NCBI GenBank assembly: GCA_040954595.2
Contig: CM082584.2
Coordinates: forward strand, 248,001-312,000
Reading direction: 5' to 3'
DNA: 64,000 bases
From: Balanoglossus misakiensis
Taxonomy: Eukaryota; Hemichordata
In this document: positions 21,509 to 31,734 of the stretch, piece by piece
Layout: each line of letters begins with the position of its first letter
Numbering within the stretch: position 1 is the first letter of the stretch
Translations under genes and position numbers: made by a program
The notes under the pieces: generated by a model
Told to the model about the DNA's origin: nothing
The model's input: only the letters and a program-made list of their open reading frames with translations
Databases searched by the model: none

Positions 21509-22058
21509 ATGTGGGGAAAAAATTGACTCCAATCACCATCCCTTGTGCAGGCCAAAGATCATGATATTGCCCTCGCTAACATGTGTTATTATTTAAATAT
21601 TTCACCTCTACTTATGCAATGAATTAATGAATACAAAGTGTTGTAGGTCATCCAACACGAGAATGTCACTAACAAAATTATCATTGAGTTTCAAATCCCA
21701 AGTAACAGTGGACTTATATAGTTTATCACCCAGATGAAATTTTTTATCTAAATCTGCTTCTGTCGTATAAGGTTGCTTTGTTAAGACATACAAAGGGAAA
21801 TGATTGCATTGCATGTACACTGTGTGCCTCTGGATGAAAGACCAATCTGTGTACTTCCTTGATGGGTACTACCACACGTTGTTCAGCCAAGCTCATAATT
21901 TGTGTAATGTGTACCCTCCAAAGATACATCTGGAAGCACCCTAAAAATCAAATCGTTTATCGAAAAATGCTCACTATCCAACATGATCCAACCACAATAA
22001 CCCCATTGACCTACAGTCAATTGTTTTAATTAGTTATTTGTATGTGAGCTGTACACAC

Positions 22059-22227
22059 CTCTTGCCATTCCAAGGCTCCGTGCCAAACAACACTTTTCTG
22101 CTGTTGTTGTTGTTGTTGTTTTTGTTGTTGTGGATCAACTTGCTGCTGGTGAGTCAACTTGATGCACTTGAGCTGTAGAGGGCACTGGTATGTCCAGATC
22201 CATCGGTAGTGAAGTACTGGTATTATC
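22059..22227 (-). pseudogene. MED25: MED25-like linker/ACID-start exon, P2 copy, frame broken
   Basis: This is the counterpart of 3740-3908, with acceptor TTACAG and donor GTGTGT. It reads DNTSTSLPMDLDIP at the start and, after the shared +1 shift, a glutamine run and KSVVWHGALEWQE at the end. The polyQ tract and the frame break are the same as in P1, so the lesion predates the duplication or is allelically shared. Confidence 0.7.
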
Positions 22228-22261
22228 CTGTAATAACACATACAAATCATGACTGTAAATA

Positions 22262-22645
22262 ATTCTGTATTATATTATATCATGCTACCGTCCACAATTC
22301 TGATTGGATGAGAGCTCAATCCAGCGATGCTAAAATTAAGCAATAAAACACCCCCAGCCATGGTATACCACGAGATTTTGACCAGTTCACAACATATACG
22401 CACTCGCTATCGCTTGTGCGTATATGGAGTTGAACTGATCAAAATCGAGTGGTATACCATGGCTGGGGGTGTTTTATTGCTATTATATTATGCCGTTATA
22501 TTGAAACTTTGCATAAAACATTTTAAAAAGGCATTTTCTTTGACTATGATATATGACTGTGGTATATTGCTAATATATCACGGTCACGTGTCGTGTCTTG
22601 ACCAATCAAATAGCGTGATTTACACCATCAATATACTGGTATAAT
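22262..22645. mobile_element. Foldback MITE, family F1, fuller copy
   Basis: This is the same core palindrome as 3944-4244, continuing past ATATGACTGTGGTATATTGC to TACACCATCAATATACTGGT. Its second half also pairs with its first half at TATATTATATCATGCTA against TGGTATAATATAATA. The P1 copy stops where the P1 deletion begins. Confidence 0.85.
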
Positions 22646-22979
22646 ATAATACTCAATAATGCACTGCTGAACTAGCATATGGCAGCAAAAATGTGCGGTT
22701 AAACCACAGTCGCGCATGTTTAAATCAAATAAATAAAACAAAAATACTGTTGAATGAACAGATGTTTCATTTTGGAACTGCTCTGTGAAAATATTTGTCA
22801 CTTTGTCACGCACGATGCCCGTCTTGTCACTTTTTGTCGTCTGCTTCATGTTTAATGCTCGATCCCGGCCGCTCGTGTTTACATTCATCGTCGTCATGTT
22901 AGTTCACGATCGTAATTTCAGTTTCGGTAAGAAAATGACACTGATATGCCACAAAAACAATTGTTGATATAATATAATG

Positions 22980-23120
22980 GCAATAACCCCCGCCTCAGTC
23001 GGGTATACACTTGATTTGGGTACAATTTCCTCCATATAGCACTCGCCTGACGGCTCGTGCTATATGTCTCGAATTGTACCCAAATATCGCGTATACCCGC
23101 CTTCAGTGGGGGTTATTGCT
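22980..23120. mobile_element. Foldback element
   Basis: It starts GGCAATAACCCCCGCCT and ends with the inverse, GGGGGTTATTGCT. The arms also match at GGGTATACAC/GCGTATACCC and TTGGGTACAATT. The whole element is a hairpin of about 65-bp arms around CTGACGG. Confidence 0.85.
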
Positions 23121-23576
23121 TAAATATCAATCACATGATCTGGCCATGTGACACAAAGCATTGTCATTTCCAGGTAATGGGAAAACAATATTGTGGTATC
23201 CCGTATAATATTTTTCCATATGTGTTTATACTTTAGAACCACCAGACAGGTAACATGTATCAGTCATGGTGCCTCAACAGCATCTTGGCATTCGTCTGCA
23301 CAGTCGTCATTTGCACCACATTGCTGAAATTCCCCGTTAGCTGGAAATTTGAATGCCAACGGAACTGCGTCTGATGTCATTGATATCAAAGAAAATCTTT
23401 ATCTACTGGTCATCCAATGTCCTCAGTTAAGACATCAAGCTGCCATCTTCTGATGTCATGTTAGGTAACAAATTATACAAATGCAGTTCTATTAAAATAC
23501 TGAAAAGTGATAAAATGTCACTTGCCAGGCAAAAGGGATAGATGGGTATTATAACTCAGTTCATAACATAACATAC

Positions 23577-23718
23577 CAATGACTGGTTTTGTACATGTAC
23601 TTGTGGCTGTGTCAGAGTTCGAACAACATTGGTGCCAGTGGTGACAGGTGGATTCTTGCTAGCAGCTCACATTAGGTACTGTCGGTTGTGTTGACTGCAC
23701 TCCTGTTTGCATCGATGA
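23577..23718 (-). pseudogene. Probable MED25-like linker exon, frame broken
   Basis: The acceptor is CTTATGCAG and the donor GTATGT. It reads SSMQTGVQSTQPTVPNVSC, then TAG; one base over, the frame continues ASKNPPVTTGTNVVRTLTQP and QVHVQNQSL to the donor in phase 0. The composition (T, Q, P, V, S) is like the neighbouring linker exons. The length of 142 bp is 3n+1. The next exon downstream, 22059-22227, begins in phase 0, so removing one base restores a continuous chain. Assignment to MED25 rests on order and phase, since linker sequences diverge quickly. Confidence 0.55.
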
Positions 23719-23747
23719 CTGCATAAGTAAACAGAGTAGTATTAAAT

Positions 23748-24066
23748 CGTTATTATAGTATACCAGTATATTGATGGTGTAAATCACGCTATTTTATTGG
23801 TCGAGACACGACACGTGACTGTGATATATTAGTCATATACCACAGTTATTTATCATAGTCAAAGAAAATGCCTTTTTAAAATGTTTTATGCAAAGTTTCA
23901 ATATACTGGCATGATATAATAGCAATAAAACACCTCCAGCCATGGTATACCACTCGATTTTGACCAGTTCAACTCCATATACGCACTCGCTATCACTCGT
24001 GCGTATATGTCATGAACTGGTCAAAATCTCATGATATACCATGGCTGGGAGTGTTTTATTGCTTAA
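23748..24066. mobile_element. Foldback MITE, family F1, inverted copy
   Basis: This is the reverse orientation of 22262-22645: CAGTATATTGATGGTGTAAA at the left and the CCATGGTATACCACTCGATT/AGCCATGG core palindrome at the right. Two copies in opposite orientation flank the linker exon 23577-23718. Confidence 0.85.
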
Positions 24067-24893
24067 ATAACTCCAACATTAACTTTGGATATCAGCCGTG
24101 ATGTCTTATTCTACTCTGTAAAACATTAAGAATTACCGTAATCACGCCAATAATTCAACCAGAAACAAATGGCTGGAAATTCACAGTAGGCAATTACGCA
24201 CTGGTCCAACACTTCGAGGTTATAGAATAATTAATTATCGAAAGAATAGTGGAAGGTCGAACTAATGACACGGTTGAACAGATGGCACGATCAAGGTACT
24301 CAGAGTTTGGTTTTCAAACAATGGTGTTCTACATATTGTTCAACATTGTTATTGTTGAAAAATAAATTCTAGTCTGAGTTCATTTAATATACACAATGCC
24401 CATTACTCATGTACAAGTTCTGTTGAAAAGCTAAAGACTGAACATTTCATAAAGCTATCCAGAGCTGAACAAGAAACTAGGGTTAATTCCTTCAGTGAAA
24501 AATACTGAAAAAAAAAACAAATGTTAATTTGCCTTTAGCAGTTAGCAGAAAATGTCACCAAAATTTTACCATGACATTGGCGTATTATACCATTGATAGG
24601 AGAATATGAAAAGGGGAACTTGAATATTTTTTTCCTCAGGTTTTGGCAAAGTATAATCAAACCAATCGAAATGACTGCAGTGGCAACATAACATATTTGA
24701 CAGTCAAATCTGTGTTTGTTTCCACCACTATATAGTGGCCACTTTGTTTCAATTCATGTACATGTACATTGCACATTAATTGACCCGTCTATAGAAGCCA
24801 CCTGTCTATAAATGCCAGTTTAGGAAAGTCCCTTGACTGGCCAGTATAGACAGGTTTGACTGTACCTACCTCTTTGTGGCTGTGAATCAGTAC

Positions 24894-25050
24894 CTGACCA
24901 TCTCTAGGGTTTGGAGTTGATAGGATTCACATCAGCAATTGGTGGAGTCTTACTGAACTGACTAGCATTTGCCATTTGCATGATACCTTCTACGGCTTTC
25001 AGTGCAGCAGCTGGTGCCTGCTGGGAAGTCATCTTTGGTGGTGAAATTGC
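24894..25050 (-). pseudogene. Probable MED25-like linker exon, frame broken near 3' end
   Basis: The acceptor is TTTTTGGACAG and the donor GTACTG. The frame from phase 0 reads AISPPKMTSQQAPAAALKAV, then EGIMQMANASQFSKTPPIAD and VNPINSKP, then TAG a few codons before the donor. The length of 157 bp is 3n+1; dropping one base gives SKPRDGQ and a phase-0 end that fits the next exon. An alternative is that TAG is a true stop and this is a last exon, but the good donor and the further exons downstream argue against it. The AVEG-M--A pattern is reminiscent of the AQNAVEAA stretch of the MED25 linker. Confidence 0.55.
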
Positions 25051-25481
25051 CTGTCCAAAAAGAGTAACAAACCTAGTTAGTATGGAGCATTATCAAGGCC
25101 AGTATTCAAACCACCATGTTTAATTCATGACTTCCAATTTTTAATTCGATGTTGAACTTGCAACTCTTGAAGTCCCATTTTCAACACACACACCGACATT
25201 TGGACAGGATTGGGTTTAGGCTTTTCACATTAATCTCATTAAAATTGGAATTGATCTCTGAGTCTGTGGCATTATCCAAATAAGTCTTTGCATTGACAGA
25301 GTGGGCTTCTAGCAACCAAAACAGAAGTTTTGAATGTGTTTTGAAAAAAATAGTCTACTTTAAAGGCAATGGTAAGACAAGGCTATGTGAAACAGTCAAA
25401 AAAAGCTTTCAATTCACAGGATGGGTAACTAGAAACAGCTAATTTAAATCTCATAAAGTAGAAGATAGACCACAAGTGTAC

Positions 25482-25732
25482 CTGGGTGGATGAAAATTGT
25501 CTCATGGAGATACTTGAAACAGTCACATTGGGATGTGTCCTGCTTGCTGTGACAGTGGATACTGGTTGGTTTGGAAAAGCGGTAGGCTGGGCAGAAGGCA
25601 TTGATGTCCTTTGAACTTGGCCCTGCATCTGGGGCTGACTTGGTTGAGTCAGTTTCTGTTGAGAGGACGACAGTTTTTTGTGGAGACTGACTTCCAATTT
25701 GACTTGGTTGTCCAGGTGACATGTGACAGATG
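25482..25732 (-). CDS. Probable MED25-like linker exon (S/T/Q/P-rich)
   Basis: This 251-bp exon, phase 1 in and phase 0 out, has acceptor TTGAGTAG (weak pyrimidine tract) and donor GTACAC. It reads ASVTCHLDNQVKLEVSLHKK, then LSSSQQKLTQPSQPQMQGQV and QRTSMPSAQPTAFPNQPVST to FSSTQ. The leftover G of exon 26222-26407 and the phase-0 start of 24894-25050 both fit this frame. A second frame (SPGQPSQIGSQSPQKTVVL) is also open, so the frame choice rests on phase continuity. It is low-complexity sequence, consistent with the disordered MED25 linker. Confidence 0.5.
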
Positions 25733-26221
25733 CTACTCAAGGCATATACAAATACAAGATGGCGTAACTGAATCATAGTAATCTTTCTCATGGTTTTCAT
25801 ACACAGTAAGCTACCATGGGTATACCACACTTAACTACCAAGTCTGGATTTGTTGCAATCTGTCATGGATATCCCATAGGGTACTTTGACAGAGTAAATC
25901 AGACTGCATGAGTATTGGGTGATAAGTAATTATAACTTGGGTAATTAAAATAACCAGTGCCTGGGAAAGTCATTAAAACCTGCAACTTGATTTGACTTGG
26001 TCAGCCTATAAGTGCTTCCCACTTGTTACAACTTAGGATACATCTGATTAAAGCCCATGAGGCTAAGTGATGTTTTTTTCAGGAGGTGCCCCTGCCTGAA
26101 ATAAACATACCTTGGCAGAGCAGCTTTACATAATTCTACTATATATCACACTTCACTTGGAGGTGTAATTATGTGCGGACTTAATTTGACAATGGCTGGG
26201 AAGCAACACTGGAGACTTTAC

Positions 26222-26407
26222 CTGGAGATGATCTTCCAACAGTTGATTTGAGAGGATTTGAGGTCATACCAGAGGTAGGCCCTGTAACCATGGTAACTGT
26301 TGATGCAGGTTTCCGTGGATGCGTTGTGGTAGTGGTTGTAGTGGTTGCTATGGTTGTAGGTTTCACTATGGCATCCTCTTTCGTATCACCACTAGACACA
26401 GATTTTT
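26222..26407 (-). CDS. Probable MED25-like linker exon (Thr-rich)
   Basis: This 186-bp phase 1-1 exon has acceptor TGTGTTTCAG and donor GTAAAG. It encodes (E)KSVSSGDTKEDAIVKPTTI, then a run of eight threonines, HPRKPASTVTMVTGPTSGMT and SNPLKSTVGRSSP. The frame is intact. It lies between the VWA exon 27854-27941 and the Q/P-rich linker exons, as expected for the MED25 linker. The VWA exon ends in phase 2 and this one starts in phase 1, so at least one exon between them is missing. Confidence 0.55.
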
Positions 26408-27295
26408 CTGAAACACAATCATTACAAAAATGGAGGATTATAGAGTTGATGTAAAATTCTGCTGTGGATTCACACAATGTCACGAAACTTGTCTTGAACC
26501 TGTACCAGTGTTTCATCCAGGATTTAACCATGGAAACTGATTGCCCACCTTCCAACAATTTTCAGGAGGATGTGTAATTCATTGGCCAAGCATTGAAATG
26601 ATGGGGAATAATAGGCTTGGCTTGTGCAAGTACTGCAACAGAATACACTGCATCACTCGCGAAATAACTTCTGTAAGCCTCAGATCGTGTGCAGAGGTCA
26701 TGAAGTTCTGGCATATTTAGTATTAGCCAACCAAGAGCGAATAATAATATGTGATGTGTAATAAATATTAATAAAAATATTACAACCATTTTACGGAAGT
26801 ACCGATTTAGGGTAATGAAAATTTTAACAACCACAAAAAAGGTGTTCTACATCACCACAATATGATGAATTGGTTGTCAATGGCCATGTAAACAAGTTGT
26901 ATATTTGTCCTTTGAACTTTAGAATCTGGATTTTATGATTTCAAATATTTGCTTAGCAACAGATACCCAAGCAGTCACGCAGTTACACCCATTGGAAAAT
27001 GGTATCACCCACACCAAGGTGGGTGGAAGTTGGTCCTGGTGCTTTTTTTCCCATGATTCAAATTACAGTAAACGCCATATTAGAAATTCTGCCAACTTTC
27101 CCTCGATTTTGTAAAACAATCTGACGACTTATACATGACGAATATTTTTTTTTCTGAAAGAGTGACCTCAAAGCTACCAAATTATGTAGAAATTACCTGG
27201 ACCGGATTTCCCCTTTAAGGATAGATTGTTCAAGACAAAAGTAATGGCTTGAATAGAATATTACATGCACATTTCTATTAAGGACACCTCTCTAT

Positions 27296-27655
27296 TAAAG
27301 GGACAAAGTCTCTCTCTCGCTGCCCATTTTTCCATTAATAATGTTTGATACAAGACACTGTTTATGTTAATGTACATGTGTATATGTAGTGAATGAACGT
27401 TCAACCATACACAACTTCCATCCCGCGTGTATGATATGGGAGTAAAAACTCACCCAAAACGAATAAATGGTAGAGACTGATTATTCATTTTGGCGAGTTT
27501 TTTCACTCTCATGTCCACAAGCAGTATATACTTTGTGTGTGGTTGAATGTTGATTCACTATATATCCACATGTAGAATAACATAAATAGTGTCTTGTAAC
27601 AAATATAATTAATGGAATAAGGGGCAGCGAGCGGGAGAGAGAGCCTGTAACCCTT
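27296..27655. mobile_element. Palindromic TTAA-type MITE, family F2
   Basis: This is an undisturbed version of the element at 4776-5325, without the LINE-tail insert. The left arm is AAAGGGACAAAGTCTCTC; the right arm mirrors it down to GAGAGAGCCTGTAACCCTT. Confidence 0.85.
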
Positions 27656-27853
27656 AAAGGACATGTTGTGTGATCCCAGAGGTGCCCTTACTAGGCAGGT
27701 TTCAATGTACTTTACACGTGAGTTGTACTTTACTGTCGGTATGGAATCATTTCCTGGTTGACATGGTGAGCTTTACATACAGATAAACCACCTCAAAAAG
27801 TGGGGGCTATAACTAGAGAATGATCTTTAACCTCAGAATTTTACCATAATTAC

Positions 27854-27941
27854 CTTGAATATCGTAAACTCTTCATATCGTCAAATAACTGCAATGCAGT
27901 ACTCAGACCTTCAGAAATCATACTGTATTTCTCACCTGCTC
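27854..27941 (-). CDS. MED25: MED25-like von Willebrand A domain exon, P2 copy
   Basis: This 88-bp exon has acceptor TTTGTCAG and donor GTAATT intact. It encodes [20 protein letters not shown], then DMKSLRYS, differing from 5506-5593 by V to L in ST(A)VQ. It carries the [12 protein letters not shown] core of the MED25 VWA domain. No other VWA exon is found upstream in the expected place. The 69-bp exon at 28937-29005 ends MSVRAVPIHG and might correspond to the later MxxVRxxxxP strand of the domain, but it lies on the wrong side for that. Confidence 0.75.
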
Positions 27942-28250
27942 CTGACAAAAATCTGAAATACAACACAGTACAATTATTTAACAAAAGGTGTATGTAAACA
28001 ATGTCTACTCCGATTGTAGACAGATTTTGTTAAACATTTTATGAAACATTTAAAGGTAGGAACCTCTAATAAAAGCCAGTGAGTCAAAGGACAAAACTGA
28101 GACAATGTCCCTTTAACCCTTTCACCCCCAGTTCCTTCTATACAGGTTGAACCTTTTCATAGATAACAATGGGTTTAGACTGAACCTTGGTTGTGAAAGG
28201 GTTAATGGGCTTCCATAATGAGTGTTCTTTAAAATAAGAGGGTGTTACTT

Positions 28251-28365
28251 AAGGGTTATTACACTAAGTTTTGCCGATAACGCATCATATTTGAGTGATG
28301 TCCGTATTATGGACATCACGAGGATGCATCACGTTATCGACCAAACTTAGTGTAATAACCCCTTT
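28251..28365. mobile_element. Foldback element in P2 only
   Basis: It starts AAGGGTTATTACACTAAGTT and ends with its inverse, AACTTAGTGTAATAACC. The arms also match at GATAACG and GATGTCC. It is absent from P1 at the equivalent site (about 5757). Confidence 0.85.
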
Positions 28366-28936
28366 ATCATACATGAACAGTAACCCATTGCCAAGTGTGA
28401 CAGAATGATGCGATCAGGTGATCAACGTATAGGCCGTAGTATCATTCTAAGAGGGTTGGTAGCTTTCATTATGATGGGGCATGTGATTCAGGTCCCCCCC
28501 CCCCATCTACCTTAGCTGAGCTTTGGATCGCTTCGCCAAAGTTTATATGACAAGGGTGTTAGCCCATTCCTATAACATTTGGCTAGCTATATCGTTTATT
28601 ATTAATGAATTAATTAATATGACTGACTGACTGACTGACTGACTTAATGGATGAATGAATCAATCAATCAATCACCCAGACATGGCCTGGAAGGATTCAC
28701 CCCCTGTTGAGATGTTGGCACCCCCTAGCAAATTGTCATGGGTGGGGTGGTCAGTGGCCCTTAAAATGATGTCACTCACATGATAGAGATATTAATTACA
28801 TAACTCTTTTCCAGAGTGTGCTCTATTTACAGTCTGCACTATATACAGATACATGTGTAATGATATTTCAATTACTTTTGGAATCACAGGACAGTAGAAA
28901 GGTTGATTGAACAAAAGGTTTTTGAAATTCACTCAC

Positions 28937-29005
28937 CATGTATTGGAACAGCTCTTACAGACATCACATCATCATTCAACGCTAAATCTTCGTAACTTTT
29001 ACATA
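28937..29005 (-). CDS. 69-bp exon of unrecognised gene (R1 copy)
   Basis: The acceptor is TATATTAACAG and the donor GTGAGT; it is symmetric phase 1-1. It encodes CKSYEDLALNDDVMSVRAVP, then IH. The frame is intact and conserved in the R2 copy, with one change (K to N). I do not recognise the family with confidence. The MSVRAVP end resembles the MVLVRGLVLP segment late in the MED25 VWA domain, but in this window it lies upstream of the GLSTALQLF exon, out of order for that protein. Confidence 0.5.
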
Positions 29006-29448
29006 CTGTTAATATAAATATAATTACTTTTCTTTAAATATCATCCAAATATTACAATGTTTCTAGCAATTTCATAAACTGCATTAAGATAATACTGTGT
29101 GTATGATATATACTTTGTGGATAGGATACAGATCTTTGCTTATTACCAAGAATATAACACCATGTGTTTGGATTTTAAATGCAGTTCGGAGCTGACTGTG
29201 TTGCATTTTGACTGCAAAATTAAAATATTTAGTTACATTTCCTTGCATTTAGTGTTGAAAATGTCACTTTTAGCTTTAAAATGAGCACTGATATCTATGG
29301 AACTAGGAGAATTGTGCTTTCTACAACATACAATATTTACATTTAATCAAACAACAGGAGGATATTTGACAGTCAATCAATAAATATGACATACATATGA
29401 GTTGCATGTACAAAACTAGACACATGTATGCATGTGATATTTAAAGGG

Positions 29449-29690
29449 ACATTAACTGTAACATATGCTCTACCCAGAACTCCACTTGTCAACATAATCT
29501 GTATGTGTGTAACGGCTATTTAAATGAATTCTAGTCCAGACTTGAATTCAAATTTAGAATAACAATACTGACTAGACACACCTATATTTCATCATGATTC
29601 AGGGATCTGAAGAAGACACTGCAGTAAATACTTAAAACAAAAATATTGAAAACAAAGTGAAAAGTTGTACAGCTAATGAAGCTTGAAATA
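29449..29690. repeat. Dispersed repeat, other copies near 56390-56650 and 61537-61780
   Basis: It begins TTTAAAGGGACATTAACTGT. Shared motifs include GTAACGGC(T/C)ATT, GAATTCTAGT(C/T)C(A/G)GAC, ACAATACTGA and GAAAAC(A/T)(A/T)AGTGAAAAGTT. The TTAAAGGGACA start resembles TTAA-type MITE termini; no right end was found. Confidence 0.6.
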
Positions 29691-30003
29691 TGTTCAGACA
29701 CAAGTAGAACAGGCAATGAAAACACATTATAAACATTGAGAAAAACACCCAAAGTAACATGTACTACCGGTATCTATGGGGGCTGTTCTGGTCAAAATTG
29801 TAGTTTATTACTAAAACATGTTAGAATTAATTTTATAAAGCCTGGAATTAATTTTACCAGTATGTAGAATTATTTTTTATGTGCTTTAATTATCTTTTGT
29901 AGTCATGCAGAAATCATTTTATGTGTTCTAAATAATTATTTTAGCTTATCTTTGTTAGAAATAATTTTGCCAACAATATCTCAAATAATTTTTACGTGTA
30001 CAA

Positions 30004-30150
30004 TCGAATTAATTACAGGTGTAGTGTCGAATTAATTTTACGTGTTGTGTCGAATTAATTTCACGTGTAGTGTCGAATTAATATCACCTGTTTGGTCAAA
30101 TTAATTTCACGTGTTGTGTCGAATTATTTTACGTTGTGTCGAATTAATAT
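30004..30150. repeat. About 27-bp minisatellite, roughly 6 copies
   Basis: Units read GTGTCGAATTAATTTTACGT with small changes. It lies immediately upstream of the YY1-like motif at 30179. Confidence 0.8.
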
Positions 30151-30178
30151 TGCCCTTAGAATCCTTTCCGCGTAAATC

Positions 30179-30189
30179 AAGATGGCGGC
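30179..30189 (+). promoter_or_regulatory. YY1-type AAGATGGCGGC motif
   Basis: AAGATGGCGGC matches the core-promoter YY1 element found at starts of many animal genes, where it often covers the initiator ATG. The ATG here opens only an 11-codon frame (MAAAEHVFLAA, stop), so no gene is supported downstream. It could be the carried promoter of a lost gene. Confidence 0.4.
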
Positions 30190-30288
30190 GGCTGAGCATG
30201 TCTTTCTCGCTGCATAAAGTTCAAAAAGGGGCCGTTGTACAAGTTGTGAGACGTTTTGGGGCGATTTGCTGTCTAATATAAATGCAGT

Positions 30289-31714
30289 GTGCTCGAAAAC
30301 GACGATCGGTGCACGAGTTTTGGTCTACAGACAGAATTTTCTAGTCAAACCACTCAAAACCACTACCAGTTGGTGTAATCGCCAGCCTTGCTATGGTATT
30401 GCCTAGCTCTGCGTACAGTGTTCTTGGCGTGGAGGCCGTGTAACGCCGGGAACACACAGACCTGTACGCAGAGCTAGCTGTTGCCCCGCGTTGCCAGTTC
30501 ACCTAGATTGAATAAATTTTGACATCTGAAAATACGAAAATTGTGTTAATTTGTTATTTCCCGAACTAAGAAATAGCTGTAGGGCCAGACCCTGGGAAAC
30601 GACAAATAAAGTATTCCTTAATATTTCCTTGTAAACTCAAGTTTTGTGTAAATAAATTTGAATTAAAAGGACAAAGTCTCTCTCTACATAACCATATTTA
30701 TTGGAAATTTGATAGCTTGCATTCTAGATTTACCTCTGGAGGGGGGGCAGGGGCAAGAGAATTCAATTTTTTTACCGCTAAATTTCACATGCCCACCGTA
30801 CACAACGAGAAATATTTTCAAATCCCCCCTTCCGAACTGCCAAAAATTTGAAATTCCCCCATTGTGTCCAAACACATCACCTATCTATCTTGTAAAAAAG
30901 AAAAACTTGTTTTTATTTTTTAAGTATTTGTATTCTGTGCTGGGAGACATTGAAAAACCGAGAATTGAAGGGGATTTTATAAAATACAGAGCTCAAAGCT
31001 GCATTTTAATGAACCTGGCAAAAGCAAATTAACTCAACTACCGGTATGTTGGGGAGGACAAATTTAACTGTCGCCGCTCAAAGTTATCATTGGGTGGGGG
31101 CAAGACCCCTGACCTGGGACACTAGCTAAACCAGTCAATGATTGAAAGGTGTTGATGAATGGAGGGGGTGGGTATTAGAAAATTTTGTAAAATAAAGGGC
31201 GCAAAACTGTATTTTTGTGGACTCAAAATAAATATTTAGTCGTCAAAGTTTTCAAGTCGCCCCTTTCAGTCCCTAAATTATTTCAAATTCCCCCCTTACA
31301 TACCCTCAATTTTTTTTCAAATCCCCCCCTCAATTCTCCCCCCCCCCCCTGCAGAGGTGTTTGTGAATGCAGCCCTACTGTCTATGTATCTCTGTTTACG
31401 TCTATGGTGTGGGGTAACACAGAAACATAAACAAGTACAGAGATTGTTCAGCAAGTAATGTTAATTGTAGAAAAAAGTATATCAGAACAGCGTTAATGCA
31501 AAGTTCCTCAAGAAAGAGGGACTTTAGTGCTTAATGTTAACAGCTCCTTATGGTGTAACTAGGCCTTTACCGATACCGGCGATGCCTCCACACCATAGTA
31601 CCACAGCTCACTAGCATTGCCATAGGCAATGCTGGCGATTATCCCAACTGCGTAGTGACTAGAAAATTCTGTCTGTAGACCAAAACTCGTGCACCGATCG
31701 CCGTTTTCTAGCAC
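30289..31714. mobile_element. Inverted-repeat pair bounding about 1.4 kb
   Basis: GATCGGTGCACGAGTTTTGG through TCTACAGACAGAATTTTCTAGTC (30301-30354) returns inverted at 31670-31700, with weaker matching out to 30289 and 31714 and inward to the AATCGCCAGC motifs. It encloses a decayed Harbinger-type MITE (30713-31374). A separate 15-bp hairpin, TAGCTCTGCGTACAG, closes at 30405-30475. It is probably a composite or nested element. Confidence 0.65.
30713..31374. mobile_element. Decayed Harbinger-type MITE with poly-G/poly-C ends, family H1
   Basis: The right end, CAGAGGTGTTTGTGAATGCAGCC, is inverted relative to the left end CTCTGGAGGGGGGG. The family is defined by the better copy at 54244-54957. 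The left terminus and target duplication are eroded here. Confidence 0.7.
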
Positions 31715-31734
31715 GGAAGAAAACGCCTAGAAAA

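Larger units (their letters stand above)
19205..28410. repeat. Segmental duplicate block P2 (partner of 1-5795)
   Basis: This block is collinear with P1 apart from insertions and deletions. P2-only parts are 20286-21035, about 22575-26765 (four MED25-like linker exons and an inverted F1 MITE) and 28105-28380 (foldback). Exon sequences differ from P1 by a few substitutions. P2 continues without a break into R1 (28415-29770), whereas P1 does not. Confidence 0.9.
28415..29770. repeat. Segmental duplicate block R1 (partner of 60476-61862)
   Basis: Near-identical sequence in the same orientation runs from GATCAACGTATAGGCC through the (ACTG)n tract and the 69-bp exon to TACATGTACTACCGGTATCT. R1 follows P2 directly; R2 does not follow any P copy. 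Confidence 0.9.
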
